A DNA stretch of 64,000 bases from Arcuatula senhousia. Taxonomy: Eukaryota > Mollusca > Bivalvia > Mytilida > Mytilidae. A model generated the notes under the pieces. It had not been told where the DNA came from. It saw only the letters and a program-made list of their open reading frames with translations, and ran no database searches. Position numbers and translations under genes: made by a program. Every line of letters begins with the position of its first letter. Positions within the stretch are counted from its first letter, which is position 1. Positions 22,014 to 32,837 of this stretch are shown piece after piece. The stretch is from positions 15,435,184 to 15,499,183 of the forward strand of contig OZ020303.1 of NCBI GenBank assembly GCA_963971305.1. The letters are read 5' to 3'.

Positions 22014-22606
22014 CACTGTCGTGTACGTGAGAAGGATCGGTCATTTCAAGATGGCAGACACTTCGTTGGGCCAAATCAGGGGGGTTTCTTTTCAGTTGTA
22101 TTGTATGAAATCTACAGCACTTTACAAAATCTTGTATATATCTCCGAAGGTAGGTAATAGAATTGTCTACTACATATAAAAGACCGATGGAAAAAAGCAT
22201 GGATGGATTTTCCATATAAGACTCCCAAATGTGAGTAAACATCTGAAATGAAAATCGAAGCGGGCATTTCTCCTGAAATCGGTAATTTTACACAAAACTA
22301 TAGGCTTTACTTACCGAAACGCGACTCTGGAAGCATTCTTTAATGTGAAGCCACCAATCGTCATTCGTGTTGTACGAATATATGTTGAAAGATGTTCACA
22401 ATTTAGATTTAAAAGTTTTGTTTATGTCAAGGAGCAGTCCTATGGTAATTTGCATATTAATCTTGAGAAAATGTGTTCAGGATCGGACTTCTGTCGAATT
22501 TTGGTTCAGGATCGGTCTTCCAAATGTAGAAACATTTTCATATTTAAATACAAGAGATATGTACGAAATAGACCGTTTCTGGGCATTATTTATTGTCGAA
22601 TTGGAC
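22014..22606 (+). repeat. Left arm of a 0.6-kb inverted repeat pair
   Basis: Starts CACTGTCGTGTACGTGAGAA. It matches the reverse complement of about 24,876-25,462 almost base for base over most of its length, including GGATCGGTCATTTCAAGATG and TTCAGGATCGGACTTCTG. It holds an ATG-initiated open stretch (MADTSLGQIRGVSFQLYC) ending at a possible GTAGGTAA donor, but the partner arm does not make that frame more convincing, so I do not call a gene. Confidence 0.85.
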
Positions 22607-22807
22607 ACGAAATCGTTAACCCGGGACGGGTCCAGAAATGATTGAAAAGAAGGGGTCTGCCTATAGTGTACTAAGGAAGAAAAGGAGAGGTTACAAGCTG
22701 ATTTTGCTGTATATCTGCACAAGAATTACATGAATTTTCGTGAAAAGGGTTTCAACCATGGAACCCGCCACATAAACCATAAACTAGTCAAAGCAGCCAC
22801 GCTGCAT

Positions 22808-23190
22808 ATCCCCGTGCTACTCTGGTGTTTGATAGTATAAGGGCAAATAATTGAAAGAAATAAACTATGATTATAAAGAGCATTACTTTTATTATCAAAT
22901 GTATATGTATTGATATGAGACTTTACCCTGGTAGTGGGAGTGATAGTAATGTAAAGAATTATGCGTGACGAAGGAATAGTGTGCCCGTAGGCTACCTATG
23001 CAACTCAGCCCTTAGGGCCATTCCGAAACCTTCGGCAGAATCTACATACATTTATAGTGCAACTACTGGCCGAAGTTTCAGTTCTGTATTCCAAATAACC
23101 TATAGGAGGAGTTGCGTGACGAAGGAATAATGTGTCCTTAGGGTACACGTACGTACATCGAAATCCCCGCGCTTTCGCTAGCGCGGGGAT
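22808..23190. repeat. Repeat element with GC-rich hairpin end
   Basis: It begins ATCCCCGTGCTA (22,808) and ends in the hairpin ATCCCCGCGC/GCGCGGGGAT at 23,163-23,190. GCGTGACGAAGGAATA occurs twice (about 22,964 and 23,114). No gene. It belongs by structure to the hairpin-ended repeats seen at 36-40 kb. Confidence 0.55.
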
Positions 23191-23649
23191 AATAATCGAT
23201 CTGAAGAAGGGAAACAATGATGAGACGCACGTGCAATTCAACGAAAAATAACTGGTTTTTAATGAATCATTGTTTTATTTTTAACATATTCTCTCAAAAC
23301 AAATATGGCTTGGGCTATGCACGTTTCTGTACATGTTTTGCTGAGCACAAGACTAGGCTTGTTGGCAGCATATCTTATCTTCTATCATAAGGGGGTCCTG
23401 ATCACGAAGAATAAACAATGCAAATAAATATGGCTAAATTTTTGTTCACTGATAAAAGTTATACTGTGTATTACTGTAAAGCATGCCTAAAACGAATCAT
23501 GGACAAAATACTTTGCTGAGAACAGTTCACGTGCAATATCCAATCACGATGCACGGAAAAATATTTCAACAATTCACAATTCATGGAAAATAAAAATTGC
23601 CAATAAGACCCATCGGTCCCCTCTCTTTGTTGAAATGCTTTTCATTCAT

Positions 23650-23913
23650 AAGTGACCAACCATTTAATTTGAAGGGGGGCTTGGTTTTTTCCTCAAAAAA
23701 TATTCTAAAAATTATTTTTGATGAAAAAAATATTTTGGCAGCAGAGGGTAAGAATGAAACATTTTGAAGAAGGATTTCTGCCATATAGAATAATGATAAT
23801 AATGAAAAAAAAATATTCTGTCGCGACGTCTTCGAAAAATAAGCGCGGAAAAAAAAATGTTCTGACCAAAAGAAAAACCAAGGCCCCCATTCAAGTTAAA
23901 TGGTCCGTCCCTT
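23650..23913. mobile_element. MITE, G-rich-end family, copy 2
   Basis: 264 bp with ends ACCATTTAATTTGAAGGGGG and its mirror (CATTCAAGTTAAATGGTCCG). The interior shares GAAGAAGGATTTCTGCCATA, ATATTCTGTCGCGACGTCTT and CAGCAGAGGGTAAGA with the other copies, in the opposite orientation to copy 1. Confidence 0.8.
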
Positions 23914-24157
23914 ATTATTTCTGATTGAAATAAAATACACTTGGCACTCTTAGTACTAATATTTTTTCAAGACACAAAGTAAGATAAGGAAAGAAAAGCC
24001 ATGAAACAAACAGTTATTCCATTTGAAAATCAGTTAATCTATTTAGACCAAAATAATGTATTTTAAGTTATTAGTAATATTTTTGAAACAGGTAATATAT
24101 CGATTACAAAGCTTACATCGTACCCAGGATTGCTATAAAAAGGAGTGGACTTTTGCC

Positions 24158-24445
24158 ATTCTTCTGTTAGTGCGGTAATCTATACGGAAAATATTGGTCA
24201 CAGCCAGCATCTTAAGTGCATTGTGCTAAGCATCATTAGGCGCATTTACCAATAAATGATGTGGCACTTGTCTGTAAGTGGTAATGAACTTTAACTACTA
24301 GTATTCTTCTGTTAGTGGTCATTTATTCGAAAAAAAGATAGATCACAGCCAGCGCCCGAAGCATGCTCACTAGGTGGAACTACCATGCCAATATGGTTGA
24401 TGTGGCATATTGTTTGTAACCAAGAATAGACCTTGACCACTTCGG
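24158..24445 (+). repeat. 144-bp tandem duplication, diverged
   Basis: ATTCTTCTGTTAGTG at 24,158 and again at 24,302, each followed by a variant of TCACAGCCAGC. The two units are well diverged. No coding sequence is seen. Confidence 0.55.
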
Positions 24446-24875
24446 TAAGTTGATGCTGACTCCGACGCTCGGAGTATCACATGAACCCACCATGCGTCGT
24501 ATTCGTTAGGTAAAATTCTAATCGATATTTGAAAATACATAACTTTTCTGTAATTCTTAAAGTTTTGTTTCCAATGTATATCAACAGATCGAGTCAACTA
24601 GATTCAGTTCAACTTTTTCATCAATCAAACAATGATCTGAAAGAGTAGATTTCTGATGGGTGTCTGGGTCATGGTATGAAAAAATCAAATTTAAGATATC
24701 ACATTTCACGTGAAAATTTATTCTTTTAATCACAATCAAATGAACCAGTCACGCATCACAAAAATACCCTCATCAATCCATTCGTAGATGTGCCTGGGCT
24801 GATTTTTTTGGAAAGAAGTTGAACCGTATTTGCATCTTATCATTGATTTTTCTTCGTCAGTGGGCTCAATTTCAA

Positions 24876-25462
24876 TAACTTTTCCTATTGGACAATAAAT
24901 AAAGCCCAAACACTGTCTATTTAGTACATATCTCTTGTATTAAAATGTTTCTACATTGGAAGACCGATCCTGAACCAAAATTCGACAGAAGTCCGATCCT
25001 GAACACATTTTCTCAAGATTAATATGCAAATTACCATAGGACTGCTCCTTGACATAAACAAAACTTTTAAATCTAAATTGTGAACATCTTTCAACATATA
25101 TTCGTACAACATGAATGACGATTGGTGGCTTCCCATTAAAGAATGCTTCCAGAGTTGTGTTTCGGTAAGTAAAGCCTATAGTTTTGTATAAAATTACCGA
25201 TTTCAGCAGAAATGCCCGCTTCGATTTTCATTTCAGATGTTTACTCGACTTTGGGAGTCTTATAAGGAAAATCCATCCATGTTTTTTTCTTTCGGTCTTT
25301 TATATGTAGTAGACAATTCTATTACCTTCTTTCAGATATATTTAAGATTTTGTAAAGTGCTGTAGATTTCATACAATACCACTGAAAAGAAACCCCCTGA
25401 TTTGGCCCAACGAAGTGTCTGCCATCTTGAAATGACCGATCCTTCTCACGTACACGACAGTG
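24876..25462 (-). repeat. Right arm of the 0.6-kb inverted repeat pair
   Basis: Inverted copy of 22,014-22,606, ending CGTACACGACAGTG. The arms differ by small substitutions and short gaps, so they are real diverged copies. The 2.27 kb between them hold a hairpin-ended repeat, a MITE and a tandem duplication; no transposase gene is visible. Confidence 0.85.
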
Positions 25463-25747
25463 TAATGAATCAATATTGTTTTAAATAGATCTACGATGTC
25501 TGTTGTACTGAGATGCTCACCTCACTTTCCCTTTTGCAGTCCGAAATCGATGGTATTTAAACAATGTGAGCTCTTAATTCGTCGGAAAAGATAGGAAAGT
25601 CAATTCGAATGTTTATCATTGTTGTCAGTGAATCAAAAGTTATTTTTAGCAAAATGTTCATTCAATTTTAAGTATTGTTTAAATAAACTATTTCAATTCA
25701 TAAAAAAAAAAAAAATCAAAAGTGAAGAAAAAAAATACGATACATTT

Positions 25748-26150
25748 TGGCATCTTGAGTCAGATATATTGACATAAGTCTAAAGCTTTCTGGTACAAGA
25801 CATTGTCCACGCGTTGTCTAAGCACCCTGACATTTGGCAATGTCTTGAGACGTTCTAGGATTGGAATGATACAATTGGAATTAAGTTGTCTCACTCATGT
25901 CACTGGGACTACGGATGTTTTTTTATGTAGAGAAGTGGGTAGGTTGTATATAACGGGGTTGCTCCCCTTCGTACATTTCAATAGCCAGCATTTACTGATG
26001 AGCTAGGGAAGTACTTCTTTAGCCTAGTGGTAGAGCGTCTGACTACGAATATTGAGGTCCCGGGTTCGAGTCCCGGTCAGGTCATGTCGATACTATGAAG
26101 TAATTCATACTCTCCGGTTACATGTCCAACACATCACATGCAAATCCTTA
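25748..26150 (-). pseudogene. Decayed copy of the Cys-rich exon, split by a SINE
   Basis: 25,748-25,947 and 26,124-26,150 together align with the intact exon at 32,153-32,344 and its flanks (CTGGTACAAGACAT against CTGGTACAAGACATGG; GGAATGATACAATTGG against GGAATGACACAATTGG; TCCAACACATC). The donor GTAAGT has been lost and the frame is broken. A SINE of about 176 bp lies between the two parts. Confidence 0.75.
25948..26123 (+). mobile_element. tRNA-derived SINE, copy 3, inside a pseudo-exon
   Basis: Leader TAACGGGGTTGCTCCCC, head GTACTTCTTTAGCCTAGTGG, B box GGTTCGAGTCC near 26,063, tail CTCTCCGGTTACA. Its limits follow from the uninterrupted paralogous exon at 32,153-32,344, where GGAAGATTGTCCAACAC is continuous. 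Confidence 0.8.
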
Positions 26151-26424
26151 AATAAAAGAAAGGTCGCTTCAATGGTCTTAAGATATTAGAAAATATATTT
26201 TTTGTACATTTATTCTAACGAAAGTATATAAAGGCTTGGAGTCATAAACCAAGAGCAAACCACCACTTTTTTTGAAATGTTAGGCAAACTTTTGAAAACA
26301 TTTGTATTTTGTTTACACTGTTTTAGCGTTTATTTATCATTGTTTAAGAAAAAAAGACTTATCCATTTATTTAAAGGTTTCTTCTTTTGCTTTGGTAAAG
26401 TTATATGTTTAATGGGATTCTTCT

Positions 26425-27280
26425 GTGGGACAGCTAAGTATTGAATCGCTCATAGTTTTTTTTCGATGCAAAGTCAATTTACGCAGTGCAGCAGCCGTTG
26501 TGTTTTCTAAAAGGCTGTCATCAATTGCGTATTTTTATTTTAGTCGTGTTGATACTTGTGGTCCCGTTGTACTTAAAACTCTTTCGACAAAACTGTCTGA
26601 CACAGAAGGAAACATCTTTGTTATTCAACCAATACAATAGTTTTGTACAAGGTAGTTAAAATATGGCAACTAGATTACTAAAACTTATCGTAAAAACTAC
26701 CTGAATAAAAACTGAACAAATTGAATTTAGATAATATAGAACGTGTACCAACAGCGGCCGTAGAAAAGTATATGCATTTAATTAAAGCTTTGATCATGAT
26801 ACTTTTAAACAAGTTCTGTTTATTATTGCTCTGTGATTAACCATAAAACACTGCGATTTTAAAGAACTATATCCCTGCTTTATCCCTGCAATTTATAGAT
26901 TCAACTGCTATTATCTAAGATATTGATCTAATTTAAATATATTTCCATTTGATCAGTTTAGTTTGGGTTTAATAATTAAACCCATTTTCTTAATTTTATT
27001 TTTTTTATTTTTCTTTATTACCGTAATTTATATATTTTTTAATCAAATTTAATATTAAATTTTTGCACTTTGCTTAATGGGATAAAATGTTATCATTTTG
27101 AATTGTAAAGTGGTTTGTTTTTTATTTATGAGCAATAAGATAATTTTCATGTGTGTTTTTGATATCTGTAATACAAAATTTCAATATCAGATAAAACTTT
27201 TTTTTCTTTAGTACTTTTAGGTTTTGTTGAAGTAATATAATTAAGGACGCCTTATTTTTAAAACCGTCTAACTATGTTTC
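26425..27280 (-). pseudogene. Decayed duplicate of the kringle-gene 5' region
   Basis: Collinear with 33,005-35,050: TTGAATCGCTCATA, TTCTAAAAGG, the kringle-exon start (GTCTGACACAGAAGGAAAC against GTCTGACGCTGAATGAAAA), CCGTAGAAAAGTATATG, TAGATTCAACTGCTATTATC. About 290 bp that carry most of the kringle and its donor are deleted at about 26,553, leaving only the first 25 or so codons of the module. With 25,748-26,150 it forms one duplicated block of about 1.5 kb. Confidence 0.75.
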
Positions 27281-27345
27281 GGTCTTTGAACTTTAATAAA
27301 AAAAACCTTGAAATTCCAAAGATTTTTTTCTTTTTATGTATTTAA

Positions 27346-28420
27346 GGTAGCACCATACAAAGGTTGGATTTAGTCCGACCATCACACTTTAAACCAACAT
27401 AACTTTCTTATTATTTCACCAATTTCAATAAATGAGACACCATTATAAGGAGGAAAGGTTACCCTTTATGATGATATCTAAATGAATAAACTGCAATATA
27501 AAACAAAAGAAATAACTGTTCAAAAGTAAAAATTTTAACAAAACTGACTCAAATGAAATTAGCTCTTCCAGCATTACAAATATCTCCTGAAAACTAATAT
27601 AATCTGAATCAACACTGCATTACCTCCAAAACCGTGTCTCAGTATCCATTCTCCACCTAAGCAATATTTTGAGTACAAGGCTTTATTGCATAAGGGGTCA
27701 CTATATTGAATGTGCCATAAAATATTTTTTAAAGCTTTAATCTAAAATCTGAGACACGGTTTTGTTGATAATTAACCTTTGAATAGCAAATCCAAAAACT
27801 AGCACCATTGGAGTACCAATCTGGGAGCTAAATTCGATCAAACTTTACTTTTTGCATGAAAAATAAAAGTGGAAAATCCCCAGAATATCAATTTCCTACT
27901 TTGAGTCCCATTTTCTAGATCAAATAGCATGATTCTACCATGGGAGCACTGTAGAATTCTTAGATAATCATAAATCAACATCTATTTGACCTATAAACCA
28001 AGTTTCATCCACACAAATATTAAATATAGCCCAAAATGCATAACCCCCTAGAATTTGCGGGAAATATGACATCATATTGACCTTATCTCAGGTCAGTTGT
28101 TTACTGTAAAGGGCAAGACTCCTCCTTTACTGACCAGATGGTTCCACTTTTGATTGTCTATCTTATAATTTCTCTTCAAATGACTGGTCAACAGTCATAA
28201 AACTTTCCAGCTGTTATAGATAGGCCCTACCTTCATGGTTTATTGACAGCTTAAATTACATGTGCGTTTGTTTTGATTATTTAATTATCACCAAAGCTCA
28301 TTAATTATAGGGTGTACTGAAAATATTTTCGCACCATTTGAAAAGGAGTATTAAGTAGTATATAAAAAGGTATAAATGAAAAATTTTGATAAAATTTTAG
28401 CACTTTTGTATGGTGCTACC
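27346..28420. mobile_element. TTAA-flanked MITE (piggyBac-like ends)
   Basis: GGTAGCACCATACAAA at 27,346 is perfectly mirrored at the other end (TTTGTATGGTGCTACC, ending 28,420), and TTAA lies immediately outside both ends (27,342-27,345; 28,421-28,424). TTAA target duplication is the hallmark of piggyBac-type transposition. The 1,075-bp interior has no transposase frame, so it is non-autonomous. Internal GAGACACGGTTTTG/CAAAACCGTGTCTC pieces are also inverted. Confidence 0.85.
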
Positions 28421-28424
28421 TTAA

Positions 28425-30149
28425 TTAAGGGAACAGCATACGCGAATATAACAATATATCGCGTTGGTCTAGTGAGTTGGCCAGTTTTTTCCCCAACAGC
28501 CTACTTTCGGTTCTGAAGGCTTCCCTAAGTTATATGTTTATTCTTGCTCTGAATTTTATCGACTGATTGCAAAGAATGGCCAGAAAAGTGCACGTTATTT
28601 TTTTATATGATATCAAAAAACTTTCTAAAAGTTCACTGGAGTAGATCAATATTACTAATATTTTCACATTTTTGTGATTTTGTTTGACATATGTATACGT
28701 AAGATGCTTATTTCAATGCTCATCTATGAAAGTATTTGGGCATATAGCGTTCTTCTGTCCGTCCGTCTTAAATAAAAAAAAATCAACAGGTTTAAGTTGC
28801 TCTACAATGGTATCATCATTATATCATAATGGAACTTAATTTATACCTTTATCTACATTAGGGTATGAATAATTAGTATCAGCATAAAACTATATCTGTC
28901 TCATCAACGTTATGGTTGGTTATCACAGAACAAAGATGCAGGACATATATTTAGATTTATATACAGGCTGATGGCATGCTACTTTACCATGGAGGAAGTG
29001 TGGTACCATTATTTGATTGATCGCAGAAAAAGATGGTGTTATTATAGGATTTAGTTACTTTTATATGAAACAAGTATGAAATTATCATGCAACTTTATGC
29101 ATAAATAAATACATAAATCTTCATAGAATTATACTCGTTGAATCAGTTTCATGGTTCGGTGGTCGCGGAAAAAATGTTGCGAGCTTAGGCATTATGTTTT
29201 TGGAAATATTCTTGCGTTTCATATTTTTTGCATTAATGGATCTTGTGAATTTGAATGAGTACACACCAGTCAAACGGGCTATACATGTACTTAACATCAT
29301 TTTCTCCTCTCAATTTTCTATAGAGACGCATTAGAGGCGCTTAACCAAAAAGACAGAGATCGATGCATGCAGATTAGAACTATATAGTGATTCTTGCACG
29401 TGTGAGTGGATATGAATGCATTTAAATCTAATTAGGACAATCTTTTATAATCCATTATTATAAAAAAAAAGTACTGTTTAGGTTAAAATAATTTGTCATG
29501 TTGTTTAAAAAAAAACTACGATAATTGAATATGTTAATACTTAATAAAAAATGAATCGACCCAACATAACTTTTTCAAGTATCTAGAACCGTCAGAATTA
29601 TTTCTGTTTATATGGTATGATACCTTAAACGTCCTCCGTTGCCGGCCTCTCATACAAGTAGTATAGGTTATTCAAGTGCTTTATTGCAAGGACCAGTCTT
29701 CGTTTATGATTTTGATCAAAATATTTTCAATAGTCTTTTAAGACTCCTTTCTTTACGACAACAGCAAATAGGACGGGGAAATGGTATGATGATGTCGTAT
29801 AGCTCCAGTTTACCAATTGCGTTATATTTTACAGAAATATCACTTACAATAAAAGGATAAAATTAAGGGTTTATTTGTACTAAAGCCCCATTTTCAATCG
29901 GAAATTAGGGGTTAAAGAATAAATAGTTAATATTTTGTATCACTATTTATCTTTTCGTAAAGTTGAATAGACAAGAAACAGCAGTTGTATAGCTTTAATT
30001 TTGTTCTGGTTGTGTTATAGCTAAACATCTTTCCAGTGATTAAAATATAAGATCCTTAGTTGATTAACATGCTTTTGCTTCTTGATTTATTTTCCAAGCA
30101 TTTTTTGGTTTAAAAAAAAAGGTTCTGTACCACCCATTAACCTAATCGT
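28425..30149. other. No supportable gene
   Basis: AT-rich sequence. A short open frame at 29,639-29,860 has no recognisable motif and no splice context. A weak dispersed-repeat relative lies near 29,325. Confidence 0.4.
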
Positions 30150-30500
30150 GGAGATAAAAATTAATAATTAGAATCTGGACTACTTCGTATCGTGCTTTTC
30201 GAATCACGTTGTTGTCGGTTAATCCAAGCAAATGAAACCATCAAATAAAGCTAAATCAAAATACGGGAAAAAGACAAGCATCCAAAAATGATAACGAATT
30301 CTATACATACACCTACCCAACAAAATAAAAAAAAAAAAAATTAGATAGAAAGGTCACTGCAGAAAAGAGTCCCTAACTCTAAATAAGAATTTGTGTGCAA
30401 ATAAACATAGATTCAATGTGTAATGTACCCTCTTAATTCTATGAACACTAATGGCAACAAAATTCAGATGAAATATTTTATTTTGCAAGCATTAAAAAAA
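30150..30500 (+). pseudogene. Decayed copy of the OTU-like gene, 3' part
   Basis: Aligns with 13,620-13,950 of the OTU-like gene: CTACTTCGTATCGTGCTTTT against CTACTTTGTACCATGCTTCC, then CGAATCACGTTGTTGT against CGAATCACTTTGTTTT, and at the end GGCAACAAAATTCAGAT against GCCAACAAAATTCAGAT. Stops, frameshifts and a poly-A insertion break it. The core OTU region is not seen upstream, so it is a partial duplicate or a truncated relic. Confidence 0.65.
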
Positions 30501-30675
30501 AAAGAGAAATAATCTGCATTTTTAAAAATTGATTTATTAAATACACTTCAAAGATACAAAGCAAGCATTTCCAATGGTCATTTTGCTTGGATAAATGATA
30601 AGTACTTTCTGCACAATTATATGATTCTACAAAGCTTTTAACTTAAATATGTTAACAAATAAATCAGATAACATT

Positions 30676-30828
30676 ACAATGCAGCAACTCAGAACCATTA
30701 ATTGTTGTTTGTGTATCCGGCTAATAACAATGCAGCAACTCAGAACCATTAATTGTTGTTTGTGTATCCGGCTAATAAAAATGCAGCAACTCAGAACCAT
30801 TAATTGTTGTTTGTGTATCTGGTTAATA
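30676..30828. repeat. 51-bp tandem repeat, three units
   Basis: Three nearly identical units contain ATGCAGCAACTCAGAACC and ATTAATTGTTGTTTGTGTAT. 51 is a multiple of 3, so both strands read open, which explains the apparent ORFs here. Confidence 0.9.
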
Positions 30829-30829
30829 A

Positions 30830-31388
30830 CTATTTCTTTGTCCGAATTTTTTAACATTGGATATTGTGTATACTTATTGTGTAAAAACATTCGCTCCGGT
30901 TTGAGGAGTTTTGTTTCGCAAAACATACCAAAGCGACAGGAGTGCTGATGTCAGGAGAAATTGCTTAGCCTTCTGACACATCTGAGCCCTATTTCGTTTT
31001 ATTTAATTAGAGTTTTTGATTGCATTTATGTTATTCTATTCAGTAAGTTTTTTTTGCTTACTTTATCACTCTATTGTTGCTGGCTTTAGGGTTTCCGACG
31101 TCCGACGTTCGAAGTCCTATTGGTATAAGAGCACCAATATACTAAAATGCAATTGAATTCTTGAAAATTATATATTATGGTCCTGATTGGCAAGAGGCAT
31201 TTAGAAAGACATGGTGGATGAAACCAGATTTCAAATCTTCAAAACCAAACTACAACATCGATGAAAGTCATATTTTAGTTTTCGAAATTCAAAGAGGTAT
31301 GCATGTACCTCTTTTCGTCAAAACATGAATTTGTAAGGTATTATTTTTTAAGATCATGTGTTGTATTTTGTCCAAAAATCAGGTCCTA
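30830..31388. other. 3' flank of the kringle gene
   Basis: No gene seen. The stretch lies downstream of the minus-strand kringle gene's stop codon and may hold its 3' UTR. No clear poly(A) signal was singled out. Confidence 0.35.
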
Positions 31389-31624
31389 TTAACATTTTGG
31401 TACAGGACAAAATTCCCAGCGGTAATCACTGTCCATAGTGTAACACCACGGAGCTCCATCATTACTTGGGTCTCTACAAAAATTCGAACCAAGACTTTCG
31501 ATATCGGACGGCCAATAGCTTGGTGAATGTGGTGTACTTGAATTCCACACTTGACATGGTATACCAGAAATCGTGCAGGCTACTGTACCCATGTAATCTT
31601 GACTGACTGTATAGCAATCTTCAG
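31389..31624 (-). CDS. Secreted kringle protein, terminal exon (kringle 2)
   Basis: Acceptor TTTTTAG, then 236 bp to a TAA stop at 31,389-31,391. The exon enters in phase 1 and encodes one kringle of about 75 residues: first Cys in EDCYTVSQ, then GIPCQVWN, FCRDPSNDGAPWCYT and WEFCPVPKC, the last Cys being the final residue. Six cysteines match the kringle pattern. A seventh (TVAC, between the first and second canonical ones) is extra. Kringles are disulfide-linked binding modules of extracellular proteins such as clotting and growth factors; no protease domain follows. The exon joins in frame to 32,153-32,344. Confidence 0.88.
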
Positions 31625-32152
31625 CTAAAAATATTGAAAAAAGTAGAACATTTACAATTCTTAAAGTGCAATAAAATGTGGAATAAGTTGCATCAGTGAC
31701 ACAACACTGTTTGGTGATACTCACGATCCTAGATTAAATCTTCAACGAATAAATAGGTCAATGTGTATGTTGCAAATTATTGTGGCGAATTTAAAAGATA
31801 TATAAGAAGTTCCTTCCGAGTTCAAAATACAAATACCAAAACGGTAAAAAAAAACCGATTAATTTGGTTCTGCTGTATATCGATATTTCAAGGAGCAACC
31901 CCTCATAAGCAGCATTTGAATTAAAACATTGGATGGTCAAATCCCAAAAGTATTAAATCTAAAAAAATCTATCAAAGCCAATAGATTCGAACAGGGAAGC
32001 CAAACCCAGCACCGAGGATATCAACCATGTGCAGTACAAGGAAAGCAACCTGTTGTTTTAACTAGTTTCTATCGATTTGTACGCAGCCTCAAACAATTTT
32101 TACATCTTAATATGGTTGAGCAATATATATTTGACACAAGTCAAAAACTTAC

Positions 32153-32344
32153 TGGTACAAGACATGGTGTAATTCTTGGTCCATTCGTTGTCTATACATC
32201 GTGACACTGGACAATGTGTTTGTGATGTTCCAGGTTGTAACGTTTTACATTGGAATGACACAATTGGTGTTTGTCTTACTGACACTACATACGTTGTATT
32301 AGTTGGAGAAGTGGGAAGATTGTCCAACACATCGCATGCAAAAC
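32153..32344 (-). CDS. Secreted kringle protein, Cys-rich exon
   Basis: A 192-bp phase 1-1 exon between TTTTTAG and a GTAAGT donor (32,147-32,152). It encodes about 64 residues with five cysteines (FACDVL, FQCKT, THCPVSRC, MSCT) and an NxT/NxS-rich start. The pattern is loosely CCP/sushi-like, but I cannot assign it firmly. It lies between two kringle exons and fits both in phase. Its odd Cys number, with the extra Cys of the terminal kringle, would allow a disulfide between modules. A decayed copy lies at 25,748-26,150. Confidence 0.75.
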
Positions 32345-32349
32345 CTAAA

Positions 32350-32435
32350 AATAATCAAAGTTTTGGCAGCAGAGCATAAGAAAAAAATATTCTGAAGAAG
32401 GATTTCAGCTATATAAAATAATACTAATAATTAAA
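32350..32435. mobile_element. MITE, G-rich-end family, interrupted copy, part 1
   Basis: TTTTGGCAGCAGAGCATAAG, then TCTGAAGAAGGATTTCAGC and TATAAAATAATA, match the interior of copy 2 near 23,735-23,795. The sequence stops at about 32,435, where a foreign segment starts; the family resumes at about 32,838. Confidence 0.6.
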
Positions 32436-32460
32436 GTATAACTCATGAGGGGTGGCGAAT

Positions 32461-32570
32461 ATCAATTTTAATGTCATAAGTGTCAAATGACAAATGACGC
32501 CGAGGTTCAACAAGTCTGCGGAACTTGTTCTCCGCACGTAGTGTTCGACACAAGTGACATTAAAATTGAT
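32461..32570. repeat. Hairpin within the MITE insertion
   Basis: ATCAATTTTAATGTCA at 32,461-32,476 is perfectly mirrored at 32,555-32,570; AAGTGTC/GACAC extends it. It is part of a segment of about 400 bp (32,436-32,837) that interrupts the MITE. It is not coding. Confidence 0.7.
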
Positions 32571-32837
32571 TTTTCAATTTGTCACCCGAATTAGTAATAT
32601 CTATTATATAGATAATTTAAACAAACGTGGCAAATTAGAATTCATCAAAATAATGAAAACGAACGAAATTATTGATCGATGAACTTGTATTGCGTACTAA
32701 TCTGTGGTACGTTATTATCGCGGGAAACTTCACGAGGGTTACGTGAGTGAAAATAAATCCTGTAATTTAGAAATTTATTTAACATTTAGAAATTTATTTA
32801 ACTCGGAAATCACGAGATTTCATCTTTATCTATATAA

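Noticed and set aside
22345..22645. Overlapping 92-98 codon ORFs
   Set aside because: They lie within the inverted repeat arm; two frames are open at once and no motif is recognised. The other arm keeps a similar but shorter frame, so coding is not excluded but not supported.
29639..29860. 73-codon plus-strand ORF
   Set aside because: No motif, no splice sites, and neither strand resembles a known family.
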